Source: Paraburkholderia flagellata
GTDB taxonomy: Bacteria > Pseudomonadota > Gammaproteobacteria > Burkholderiales > Burkholderiaceae
Assembly (NCBI RefSeq): GCF_021390645.1
Contig: NZ_JAJEJT010000003.1
Span: forward strand, 806,001 to 870,000
Direction: 5' to 3'
DNA: 64,000 nucleotides
Both the position numbers and the translations under genes were made by a program. Under the pieces are notes generated by a model. The model ran no database searches and was not told the DNA's origin. It saw only the letters and a program-made list of their open reading frames with translations. Positions 16,515 through 24,816 of this stretch are shown one piece after another. Positions within the stretch are counted from its first letter, which is position 1; each line of letters opens with the position of its first letter.

Positions 16515-17504
16515 CTACACCGTAACCACGATCTTGCCGAACTGCCCGTTGGTTTCGAGGTAGCGGTGCGCATCCACAATGTCATCGAACGCATAGGTAC
16601 GGTCGATAATGGGCTTGAGCGCGCCGCTTTCGAGTCCCTTGAGCACGTATTCCACCGCGGCCTTCCGGCGTTCAGCGTCGCCGCTGGTGAGCCAGATGTT
16701 GTGGGCCTTCACGCTGACGACCTTCGCGATCATCTCCAGCACGGGTAGTGTCGTGGCGCGTTCATCGAGCGCGCCGTAGAGAAACGCGATCCCCTGGAAA
16801 GACAGCGCCGAGATCAGTTTCGCGAAGTTCGGGCCGCCGACCGGATCGAAAGCGACGCGAGCCCCTTTTCCGCCGGTGATGCGCATGATCTCTTCAACGA
16901 GGTCCGTCTCGTCGGTCACGACCACGTGCGCCGCGCCCGCATCGAGCAACTGCTGTTTCTTGCCGGCGCGGCGCGTGAGCGCGATCGAAGTCGCACCCGC
17001 GTAGTTCGCAATCTGGATCGCCGCGAGTCCGACACTGCTCGACGCCGCAGGCACGACGACATAGTCGCCCGCGCCCACCTTCGCATCTTCGATCAGCGCG
17101 CCGTAGGCGGTGACGAACATCATCCAGACCGACGCGGCCTCAGCGAACGAAAGTGATTCAGGATGCCTGACGACCGCATACTCCGGCACGACGATGCTTT
17201 CCCCGTAGGTGTAGTACTGATTCATCGAGAACGACGGGATCACGTTGACTTTGTCTCCCGGAGCGAAGCCCGTTGCGCCCTCGCCCACGGCGTCGACAAT
17301 GCCTGCCGCTTCGTACCCGAGGCCCGCTGGAAAGCGGACCGCCTCGATGTACTGGTCGGTGCGCCACATCGATTCCGCGCGATTCAGACCAATGGCTTTC
17401 ACGTTGATGCGAACTTCGCCGGGGCCGGGGGTACGTACTGATTCGTCCACGAATTTCAGCACTTCCGGGCCACCCGCTTCTGCAAACTTGACAGTCCGTG
17501 ACAT
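16515..17504 (-). CDS. NADPH:quinone oxidoreductase-like MDR dehydrogenase
   Basis: Medium-chain dehydrogenase/reductase of 329 residues without the structural zinc cysteines, as in the quinone oxidoreductase/crotonase-like branch. A GroES-like N-terminal domain (PGPGEVRINVKAIGLNRAE) is followed by a nucleotide-binding domain (AASSSVGLAAIQIAN). The ATG at 17504 follows AGGAG; a longer in-frame start at 17549 would overlap the gene upstream. It is 41 bases downstream of an old-yellow-enzyme gene, so the pair likely reduces electrophilic alkenes or quinones under the LysR gene nearby. Confidence 0.88.
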   Translation of the reverse strand: MSRTVKFAEAGGPEVLKFVDESVRTPGPGEVRINVKAIGLNRAESMWRTDQYIEAVRFPAGLGYEAAGIVDAVGEGATGFAPGDKVNVIPSFSMNQYYTYGESIVVPEYAVVRHPESLSFAEAASVWMMFVTAYGALIEDAKVGAGDYVVVPAASSSVGLAAIQIANYAGATSIALTRRAGKKQQLLDAGAAHVVVTDETDLVEEIMRITGGKGARVAFDPVGGPNFAKLISALSFQGIAFLYGALDERATTLPVLEMIAKVVSVKAHNIWLTSGDAERRKAAVEYVLKGLESGALKPIIDRTYAFDDIVDAHRYLETNGQFGKIVVTV

Positions 17505-17545
17505 GACTAACTCCTGCTTCGATTGATGATGGAGCAATGAACGAC

Positions 17546-18661
17546 TCACAAGGCCATTTCAGCCTGTGAATTCGACGGATGAACCGGGAAGTCCGAATAG
17601 TGCGTTTCGTCGCCGCCCCAGAATGCTGCGCGGACATAGGGCGTAAGCGGCAACTTGTGCTTCAGACGATACGGCAAGTCCGGGTTTGACGAGAAATGCC
17701 TGCCGAACGCCACAAGATCCGCGTCACCGGACGCCACGATCGCTTCGGCGCTTTCGCCGTTGAAGCCGCCAGCCGCGATGATCGGACCGGTGAAGTGCTT
17801 GCGCAGATACGTCGCTGCGACGGGCGCGTGCCCTTCGTGAAGCGTGTCGTCACCTTTGACGCGCGGCTCGATCACATGGAGGTACGCGATCTTGTATTCA
17901 TCGAGCACCCGGGCGACGTGGCTGAACGTCGCTTCCGGATTGCTGTCGGAGATGCCGCCCCATTCGCCCGACGGCGAGATGCGTACGCCGACGCGATCCG
18001 CGCCCCACACCGAAATCAGCGCTTCGACCGCTTCGCGCAGGAAGCGCACGCGATTTTCGATCGGGCCGCCGTATGCGTCGGTGCGCTGGTTGGTGCCGTC
18101 CTGGATGAACTGGTCGACGAGATAACCGTTCGCGCCGTGCAGTTCGACGCCATCGAATCCTGCGTCGAGCGCGCGTTGCGCGGCGACGCGGAATTCCTCG
18201 ACGATACCGGGAATCTCTTCGAGCCCGAGCGCGCGGTGAGGCGAGACCGGCACGAAGCCGTCTTTCGTCAACGCTACGCCTTCGAAAGGCACGACCGAAG
18301 GCGCCACAGGCGCGACGCCGCCCGTCATTTCGACATGGCTTTGACGGCCGCCGTGGATCAGTTGCATGAACACGCGGCCGCCCTTCGCATGAACCGCATC
18401 GGCGATGGCTTTCCAGCCCGCGATCTGGCCGTCGTGATAGAAACTCGCCGCACCGAGATACGAGCGGGCAGTCACGGAAATGCTGACGCCTTCAACGATC
18501 TCGAGACCGCCAGCGGATGCGCGCTGGCCGTAGAAGTCGGCCATCATCGGGCTCGGAATGTCGCCGGGCTGGATCGTGCGCAGGCGGGTCATCGGCGCCA
18601 GCACTACGCGATGCGAAAGGGAATAGGCGCCGAGCTTCGTAGGGGTGAACAGGTGTGCCAT
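17546..18661 (-). CDS. old yellow enzyme, alkene/N-ethylmaleimide reductase
   Basis: FMN-dependent ene-reductase of 371 residues, the usual size. The ATG at 18661 (MAHLFTPTKLGAYSLSHRV) follows AAGGAAAG; the frame runs further upstream without family similarity. Visible are APMTRLR, the LIHGGRQSH strand with the substrate-binding His, HGANGYLVDQFIQDGTNQR and the FMN phosphate region IIAAGGF, FGRHFSSNPDLPYRL. It reduces activated C=C bonds using NAD(P)H. Likely co-transcribed with the oxidoreductase at 16515-17504. Confidence 0.93.
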   Translation of the reverse strand: MAHLFTPTKLGAYSLSHRVVLAPMTRLRTIQPGDIPSPMMADFYGQRASAGGLEIVEGVSISVTARSYLGAASFYHDGQIAGWKAIADAVHAKGGRVFMQLIHGGRQSHVEMTGGVAPVAPSVVPFEGVALTKDGFVPVSPHRALGLEEIPGIVEEFRVAAQRALDAGFDGVELHGANGYLVDQFIQDGTNQRTDAYGGPIENRVRFLREAVEALISVWGADRVGVRISPSGEWGGISDSNPEATFSHVARVLDEYKIAYLHVIEPRVKGDDTLHEGHAPVAATYLRKHFTGPIIAAGGFNGESAEAIVASGDADLVAFGRHFSSNPDLPYRLKHKLPLTPYVRAAFWGGDETHYSDFPVHPSNSQAEMAL

Positions 18662-18863
18662 GGTCTTTCCTTGAGAGTGACAAAGGGGCCGGCACGCAAG
18701 CTGTCGATATCGGCTCCAGGCATGGGAGATACTCGATCCCGCACCATCCTTCAGGAGCCACGCTTCGTCGCGTCGCCGTCTGATGGTCAATCTAGCGATT
18801 CGCGGCGCAAAGTAAAAAGACCTTCTGGGAAGGGGGGCATGCCTCGCAGGCATGGCGTGCGAA

Positions 18864-19745
18864 TCAAGGAAGGACGAGTTCGTCGAGCCGTGAAAGAAAT
18901 AGCCGCAACGTAGGCGACGCGTTGGCGCGGTTGTAGCCCACCACGAGGTCGACCGTCGGGGCCTCGCCGTCCAGCGGCCGGCTCACGACCGACCATGGCA
19001 ACAGGTTGTTCGCATACTCAGGCATGAGTGCGAGGCCGCGCGTGGACGCCACGAGCGACATGGCCATCGCGAGGTTGTCCACGCGGTGCTCGGTGGCCAC
19101 CTCCACGCCCTGCGCCTGCAGATAGCCCACGATCACCTCGTGCAGCACGCGCGCCTTGTTGGACGCCATGACGAACGGCTCGCCGGCAATGTCCTGCGCA
19201 CAGACGGCGGATTTCGCCGTGAGCGGGTGATCGCTAGGCATCAGCACGATGAGCCGCTCGCGGTTCACCACACGGTATTCGAGGTCATAGCCGGGCTCCG
19301 CGCGCAGAAAGCCAAGATCGAGCTTGCCGCGTGCGAGCGCGTCGGCCACGTCCGGCGAGTAGTAGCTCGAGACGGTCACGTCGATATTGGGCAGCTCGTC
19401 GCGCAGCACGCTCATCGCGCGCGGCAGCCACGTCATTTCCTGGCCCGTGAGAAAGCCCAGCGCGAACACCTTGCGCTCGGGCAGCGCCGCGCGGCGCGCG
19501 GCCTCGGCAGCGGCGTCCACCTGTGCGAGCGCGAGCCGCGCATGGTCGAGAAACGCCTTGCCCGCGGTGGTCAGTTCCACACCCCGCGCGCTGCGAATGA
19601 ACAGCGCCACGCCCACCTGGTCCTCCAGATCGCGGATCTGGCGGCTCAGTGACGGCTGCGACGTGAAAAGCCGCTGCTCCGCGGCCACGGTCAGGCTGCC
19701 GGTTTCGGCCACGGCCACGAAATACCGCAGATGCCGCAATTCCAT
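18864..19745 (-). CDS. LysR-family transcriptional regulator
   Basis: Regulator of 293 residues. N-terminal winged helix (LRHLRYFVAVAETGSLTVAAEQRLFTSQPSLSRQIRDLE) and a C-terminal effector-binding domain. The ATG at 19745 follows GGAGAG. It lies behind the ene-reductase pair on the same strand and diverges from the SDR at 19950. The 204-base gap between them is where such a regulator would bind; I cannot identify the site. Confidence 0.93.
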   Translation of the reverse strand: MELRHLRYFVAVAETGSLTVAAEQRLFTSQPSLSRQIRDLEDQVGVALFIRSARGVELTTAGKAFLDHARLALAQVDAAAEAARRAALPERKVFALGFLTGQEMTWLPRAMSVLRDELPNIDVTVSSYYSPDVADALARGKLDLGFLRAEPGYDLEYRVVNRERLIVLMPSDHPLTAKSAVCAQDIAGEPFVMASNKARVLHEVIVGYLQAQGVEVATEHRVDNLAMAMSLVASTRGLALMPEYANNLLPWSVVSRPLDGEAPTVDLVVGYNRANASPTLRLFLSRLDELVLP

Positions 19746-19949
19746 CGCGCTCTCCAGTCTGGCCATGCCTCGCAGGTATGCCGGCAAGCCTACAAAGTCT
19801 TTTCCCGCCGCGCAAGCACCCTCTAGAGTTCGGCACATGGCAGCACGTACGGCAGGAATCGAGCAACACCCCGCGCGGGCTGACCGTATCACCTGCCCGA
19901 AAGCCATCGCTCGCGGGTATGGCTCTAACCATCGATCAGGAGATTCGTC

Positions 19950-20696
19950 ATGTCCCAGCTCACCGGCAAGACCGCGCTCGTTACGGGCGCCTCGCGCGGC
20001 ATTGGCCGCGCCATCGCGCTCTCGCTCGCCAGCGCCGGCGCGCAGGTGCTCGTGCACTACGGCAACGCCGAAGATGCCGCCGACGCAGTCGCCGCCGAAA
20101 TTCGCGCGGCGGGCGGAAAAGCCCAGAAGGTGGGCGCGAACCTGCGCGACGCCGACGGCCCGCATCAACTGGCCAAACGCGTGCGGACGATTGTCGGTGA
20201 CCGGCTCGATCTCCTCGTCGCCAACGCCGGCATCTCGAAGTCGGCGTCGCTCGAAGACACGACTGTCGAAGACTTCGACGACCTGTTCGCCGTGAACGTG
20301 CGTGCCCCGTTCTTTCTGGTTCAGCAGCTTCTACCCACCATGTGCAAGGGCAGCAGCATCGTGCTGCTTTCCTCGCTCGCCGCGCGCACTGCCGTTGGCA
20401 CAATTTCCGCCTATGCGGCGAGCAAGGGCGCGGTGGATACGCTCGTCGCCCATTTCGCAGCGGCGCTCGGGCCGCGCGGCATCCGCGTGAACGCTGTCGC
20501 CCCAGGCGTGGTGGCCACTGACATGTCGAGCTTCACGAAAACCGAAACGGGCCGCGCGACGGCGCTGGGGATGCAGGCGTTCAAGCGCATCGGGCAGCCG
20601 GAGGATATCGCCGATGCCGTCACGTTCCTCGCCTCCGACGCGGCGCGCTGGATCACTGGCGACACGCTGCGCGTGGATGGAGGCTCGAAGCTTTGA
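19950..20696 (+). CDS. short-chain dehydrogenase/reductase
   Basis: NAD(P)-dependent SDR of 248 residues, similar to 3-oxoacyl-ACP reductases. The TGASRGIG cofactor motif lies at residues 12-19, with NAG at about 92-94, catalytic Ser (LLSSLA), Tyr and Lys (YAASKGA) and a C-terminal TGDTLRVDGG. CAGGAGATTC precedes the ATG. It is transcribed away from the LysR gene and is probably its target; the substrate is unknown. Confidence 0.92.
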   Translation: MSQLTGKTALVTGASRGIGRAIALSLASAGAQVLVHYGNAEDAADAVAAEIRAAGGKAQKVGANLRDADGPHQLAKRVRTIVGDRLDLLVANAGISKSASLEDTTVEDFDDLFAVNVRAPFFLVQQLLPTMCKGSSIVLLSSLAARTAVGTISAYAASKGAVDTLVAHFAAALGPRGIRVNAVAPGVVATDMSSFTKTETGRATALGMQAFKRIGQPEDIADAVTFLASDAARWITGDTLRVDGGSKL

Positions 20697-20741
20697 GACT
20701 TCGCTCGAAAATCAGCGCACCAAACAACGATCGCGTCTGCC

Positions 20742-20770
20742 TTTTGTAGAGATTTGTACAGATTTGTACA
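20742..20770. repeat. phased TTTGTA repeats before the EF-hand gene
   Basis: The 10-mer GATTTGTACA occurs twice in tandem (20751-20760 and 20761-20770), preceded by a related TTTTGTAGA. Each copy carries the self-complementary TGTACA at 10-base spacing, that is, on one face of the helix. It lies about 100-130 bases upstream of the EF-hand gene, so a regulator site is plausible. Confidence 0.4.
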
Positions 20771-20874
20771 ACGTCTAAAGTCAGATGAAATACAACCGTA
20801 ATCCAGAATGAATGTCTGCACGGCCGTATGGCATTTCGCGGCCCACCAAACTCAACTCGTCAAAGGATTCTGTG

Positions 20875-21408
20875 ATGTCCATGTCCTCGGTGAACGGTTC
20901 GACCTCTGCTTACGAGGCGTATTTCAGCTTCGCGCAAAAGCAGTCAGCTTCGTCGGACTCGCCCGATCGTGCCACGCTCAACAGCTTTTCGACCCAGAAA
21001 ACGGTCACGGCCATCAATACGAGCACCGGCGCGGCCGAAACGCAGACACTGCGCGCGACGCCGCTCGCGGTTGCATGGGCGCCCCAGATGTTCGTGCAGG
21101 GCGACAAGAACAACGACGATTCCCTGTCGCTCGACGAATTCCAGGCTCAACTCTCGCGCGCCGGCGTAGGAGCCGACGACGCAAAGCAGCTTTTTAGCAG
21201 CTTCGACACGTCCAACGACGGTCAGGTATCGCTTACCGAGTTCGTGACGGGCGTGAGCAGGAGCATTTCGAGCGGAAGCCAGGTGTTCAACGATCTTCTG
21301 GACTCCTATACACGAGATGCAAACGGCAATCTGGATCAAGCCAAAACCGATAATTTCCTGAGCACCGGCCTGAGCCTGGCCGAAACGTTCTGGAAAAATC
21401 TCGGCTAG
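20875..21408 (+). CDS. EF-hand domain protein
   Basis: Protein of 177 residues from the ATG at 20875 (MSMSSVNGSTSA), which follows AAAGGA; upstream in-frame starts lack a site. Two calcium-type EF loops are clear: DKNNDDSLSLDEF and DTSNDGQVSLTEF, with a third weaker one (TRDANGNLD). No signal peptide or membrane helix is visible, so it is cytoplasmic or uses another export route. The loops lack the Pro at position 2 typical of lanthanide-binding lanmodulin. Function unknown. Confidence 0.8.
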   Translation: MSMSSVNGSTSAYEAYFSFAQKQSASSDSPDRATLNSFSTQKTVTAINTSTGAAETQTLRATPLAVAWAPQMFVQGDKNNDDSLSLDEFQAQLSRAGVGADDAKQLFSSFDTSNDGQVSLTEFVTGVSRSISSGSQVFNDLLDSYTRDANGNLDQAKTDNFLSTGLSLAETFWKNLG

Positions 21409-21420
21409 CAACAAAAACGC

Positions 21421-21520
21421 ACCGTCAGCCCCGAGCAAATTGCCGACGCGATCCGCTTCGTCGGTTCCGATGAGGCCAGCTTCATGACGGGCGAAATCCT
21501 GCGCATGAATGGGGGCGCAC
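21421..21520 (+). pseudogene. C-terminal remnant of a second SDR
   Basis: Frame-1 translation gives PEQIADAIRFVGSDEASFMTG then EILRMNGG, the last 30-odd residues of an SDR. There is no start or Rossmann fold; the stretch begins about 13 bases after the EF-hand stop. Confidence 0.65.
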
Positions 21521-21631
21521 GGCGTCGTGATTCTCATTGGGCCGCCGCGCTCAGCCAGGCCCCTCGCATACGCTGACGCGGGCCACGGCTTTCCGGGCGA
21601 TCCGGTCTACACGGTTTTCGAACCGCTCTGA
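21512..21631 (+). pseudogene. possible alpha/beta-hydrolase C-terminal remnant
   Basis: In another frame from the SDR remnant, the sequence reads GVVILIGPP...AYADAGHGFPGDPVYTVFEPL and then stops at 21629-21631. DAGHGF resembles the catalytic His region of alpha/beta hydrolases. About 39 codons only, with no start. Confidence 0.35.
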
Positions 21632-21657
21632 GCCATGCGCTTCGCCGCGACCCCGCC

Positions 21658-23379
21658 TCACCCCGCGCCAATATGCGACTGCAGCGCCTTGAGCCAGCAC
21701 GCCACCACCACCGCCCCGCCATCAGGCGTCCCGATCGCGCGCGCGCCCAGATAGCTTGCGCGCCCCGCGCGCGGCGTCATTTGCGCCGTGCCTTTCGCGC
21801 CCAACTCCGCGGCGCTCACCGCCTGCGCCCACGCTTCGCCCGCGGGGCATACCGACCTCAGGGCGCTTTCCAGCGCATCGACGGCGGGAACGAGCGCATC
21901 GAGCATCGTGCGGTCGCCCGGCTTCGCGCCGCCCAGTTCGCTGATCGCCTCGGCCGCGCCGCGCATGGCGGCCGCCCAATCCAGCGCGCCGGGCTGCGCT
22001 GACTCGCCGAGCGTGCGCGAGGCGCGCAGCAGCGCCGTTGCATAGAACGGTCCGGAACTGCCCGCTATCGCGCGGCGCAACGCCGTGCTGAGCGCGGCGA
22101 GCGCGCTGCCCGGCGAACCCAGCGCGCCTTGCGGCACAGCGAGAATGGCCTGCGCGGCGCGATGCATGCTCGCGCCCAGATCGCCGTCGCCGGCTCGGGA
22201 ATCGAGGTCCGTGAACAGGGCTTCGTTCTCGATCAATGCGTGCGCAACGGCATCGAGCGCGGGCTTGAGAAGCCGCTTCCAGTGTTCGCTGGCCGCATCC
22301 GCAGGCGTTGCGCCCGCCTCTGCGTGCGTATCCGCTGCTGAAAATGCAGACTCGATGCGGATCTGCCGATTGACCGTGCCGACGCCGGGCCATGCGTGCG
22401 CTTCGGTGTCGGCGTCGAGCAACGCGAGTCTGGCATCGTCGAGCCGGAGCACGGAGATCGAACAGCCCGGCATGTCGAGCGCCGAGAGAAACGTGCCGGT
22501 CCACGCCCGCTCGACCACCACATCGCGGCGACTCAGACTCTCGAATGCATCGCGCATGATGATCGCCAGTTCCATCACGGGAGTTGCGCCGAGTCCGTTC
22601 ACGAGCAGCGCCACGCGCTCTCCGCTTTTCAACGCGAGGTCTTCGACGATGTTGGCGAGCAGCGTCTCCGTCAATTCGCCCGCCGCCATCGGCGCCGTGC
22701 GTTCCACGCCCTTCTCGCCGTGGATGCCCATGCCGAGTTCGATCTCGTCGTCGGCCAGGCGAAAGCCGGCTTTTTCCGCGCCGGGCAGCGTGCAGCCGTC
22801 GAGCGCCACGCCCATCGTGCCGAGATTCTCGGCCGCGCTGCGCGCAATCGCGGCTACGAGGCCCAGACCGTCGCTGCGCGCGGCCGCCGCGCCCGCAATC
22901 TTGTGCACTAGCACAGTCCCTGCAATACCGCGGCGCTGATTGCGCTCCGTATGCCCGCGCAACGACACGTCGTCCGCCACGATGACGATTTCGACCGGAA
23001 TGCCTTCGGCGCGCGCCAGTTCTGCCGCCAGGCCGAAATTGAGCCGGTCACCCGTGTAGTTCTTCACGATGAGCAGCGCGCCCTTCGGGCCCGCGCTCGC
23101 GCGGATCGCGGCGAGCACGGCGTCGGTCGAGGGCGACGTGAAAACTTCGCCGCACACCGCGGCGCTCAGCATGCCTTGCCCCACGTAGCCGCCATGCGCG
23201 GGCTCGTGGCCGCTACCGCCGCCCGAGATCACGGCGACGCAACGCGCGTGCGCGCTCGGCAGCGGATTGCGAACGAGGACGTTTTCGTCGCCGAGCACGG
23301 CGACATGCGGCGCGGTCCGCGCAATGCCTTCGAGCATTTCGCGCACCACAAACGACGGGTCGTTGACGAGCTTCTTCAT
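21658..23379 (-). CDS. dihydroxyacetone kinase, DhaK-DhaL fusion
   Basis: ATP-type dihydroxyacetone kinase of 573 residues with both domains in one chain. The N-terminal DhaK domain (about 1-330) has SGGGSGHEPAHGGYVG and GMGIHGE, with the His that binds dihydroxyacetone covalently. The C-terminal DhaL domain (about 365-573) has the Mg-ATP aspartates in DLDSRAGDGDLG. It phosphorylates dihydroxyacetone or related triose/tetrose sugars for glycolysis. The ATG at 23379 follows AAGGGAC. No PTS or permease gene is adjacent. Confidence 0.93.
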   Translation of the reverse strand: MKKLVNDPSFVVREMLEGIARTAPHVAVLGDENVLVRNPLPSAHARCVAVISGGGSGHEPAHGGYVGQGMLSAAVCGEVFTSPSTDAVLAAIRASAGPKGALLIVKNYTGDRLNFGLAAELARAEGIPVEIVIVADDVSLRGHTERNQRRGIAGTVLVHKIAGAAAARSDGLGLVAAIARSAAENLGTMGVALDGCTLPGAEKAGFRLADDEIELGMGIHGEKGVERTAPMAAGELTETLLANIVEDLALKSGERVALLVNGLGATPVMELAIIMRDAFESLSRRDVVVERAWTGTFLSALDMPGCSISVLRLDDARLALLDADTEAHAWPGVGTVNRQIRIESAFSAADTHAEAGATPADAASEHWKRLLKPALDAVAHALIENEALFTDLDSRAGDGDLGASMHRAAQAILAVPQGALGSPGSALAALSTALRRAIAGSSGPFYATALLRASRTLGESAQPGALDWAAAMRGAAEAISELGGAKPGDRTMLDALVPAVDALESALRSVCPAGEAWAQAVSAAELGAKGTAQMTPRAGRASYLGARAIGTPDGGAVVVACWLKALQSHIGAG

Positions 23380-23733
23380 GTGAGTCCCTTGAAAGAGTAA
23401 CAGGGGCAGAAACAGATCCATTCACGCCATGGGCGTATTGAAGCACGGGCGTGAAAACGCGTTCCGGATTCGCGCACCACTCATCGAGCGAGAATCGCAG
23501 GATCAAGGCGGCTAGGTAAAAACACCCATCAAAGCGGCACGACGAACACCCGTTATTCAGGCAGTAGCGTCCGATCACGGACTTGCCCGTGCATTCGCCC
23601 GCCTGCATGCCTGGAAGACCATGGCCCCTCTGCCCGCCTCCCACGCTGACGCCGGTGCCTTCATCAGTAACCTGCCCACTTCCGCCGGGCAACGCGGCGC
23701 GAGTGGCGATGTGCCGAATCGCGTTGCGTAGCG
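23380..23733. other. intergenic region without a recognised gene
   Basis: 354 bases between divergent genes. Open frames here are short and unlike known proteins. It must hold the promoters of both neighbours, but I could not assign them. Confidence 0.5.
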
Positions 23734-24816
23734 ATGAACGTAGCTGAAACATCCGGATCCCTACCACAGGCACCATCCCGCGCCCCCGGCAAAGGCGTCG
23801 CCGTTGCGCTAGCCGTTGCGCTGATCGTATGCGTGGCAATCGGCGCGATGCTGAGCGCTAACCTTTCGCGTGGGACGGCGGACTCGCGGCTTCGCCATGA
23901 ACTGGCCATCACGTCGGAACTCGAAGCCCTGCTCACGCTGCATATTGCAGCGAATACCGACTTCCTCAAAGGCGTGGGCACGGCGGGCTACACGTCGCGC
24001 GGGTGGCCGATCAAGCGGGCCGCAGTCGTGGTCGGCATTTACGACCGGCTCGCGCATGACTTTGCCGGCGCGTCGCGCAATGAACGCACGATCCGCCAGT
24101 TGCGGCAGTTGAGCGCCGTCTGGCCCGAGCAGCTCGACGCGGCCGCGCGCAATATCGCGCTCGCCGACGCGGGCGCGAAACTCGAGCCCGCCCTGATGCA
24201 GCGCGCGAACGAAACGCTCAGCTCCATCATGTCGCTCCTCACCGCGCTGCGCTCCGGGCAACGCGAGCAGATCAAGGAATGGGCGCGCCAATACCCCGAT
24301 ATCGTCGTTTCGGTGAACGTATCGCCGGTCCAGTTCATGCGCGCGGATTTGCCCGCGATGATGGCGGACACGCTCGCGCATGCAGGCGTGAGCCCGCGCA
24401 ATATCGAACTGGAAATCACGGAGGGCGTGCTCATGGCGCCCCGTTCGCTCGCCACACTGCGTGCCCTTCGCGAGATGGGGCTCTCGGTCGCTATCGACGA
24501 TTTCGGCTCGGGCTATTCGAGCCTCGGCTACATTCGCAGCTTCATGCCCGATCGTCTCAAGCTCGACATGTCGTTCGTGAAGGGCATTGGCCACTCGCGC
24601 GCGGACGAGGTCATCGTGAAAGCGGTGCTCGCCCTCGGCCATACGCTCGGCATGCGTGTCGTGGCCGAAGGCGTGGAAACGCTACGGCAACTGGAATTCC
24701 TGATCGAGAACGGCTGCAACGAGGCGCAGGGCTACTGGTTCGCCCGCCCGGTGGATGCAGCGAGCGCACAGTCCTATCTGGAAGCAAGCCATGCGGCCAG
24801 CGTTCACCAGCGGTAA
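23734..24816 (+). CDS. membrane protein with truncated EAL domain
   Basis: 360 residues in an unbroken frame, but the parts do not make a normal phosphodiesterase. There is one membrane helix at about 22-44 and a helical sensor-like region to about 178. From residue 183 the sequence is an EAL domain that starts in its middle (YPDIVVSVNVSPVQF), keeping DDFGSGYSS at 255 and AEGVET near the end. The first third of EAL, including the metal-binding EAL motif, is missing, as are any GGDEF domain and a second membrane helix. With one helix the EAL part would face the periplasm. Best read as an internal deletion product, probably inactive. It overlaps the next gene by 26 bases. Confidence 0.7.
   Translation: MNVAETSGSLPQAPSRAPGKGVAVALAVALIVCVAIGAMLSANLSRGTADSRLRHELAITSELEALLTLHIAANTDFLKGVGTAGYTSRGWPIKRAAVVVGIYDRLAHDFAGASRNERTIRQLRQLSAVWPEQLDAAARNIALADAGAKLEPALMQRANETLSSIMSLLTALRSGQREQIKEWARQYPDIVVSVNVSPVQFMRADLPAMMADTLAHAGVSPRNIELEITEGVLMAPRSLATLRALREMGLSVAIDDFGSGYSSLGYIRSFMPDRLKLDMSFVKGIGHSRADEVIVKAVLALGHTLGMRVVAEGVETLRQLEFLIENGCNEAQGYWFARPVDAASAQSYLEASHAASVHQR

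Noticed and set aside
20875..21408. EF-hand protein as a lanmodulin-like lanthanide carrier
   Set aside because: The loops lack the position-2 Pro of lanmodulin and there is no signal peptide; distance from the PQQ cluster is over 5 kb.
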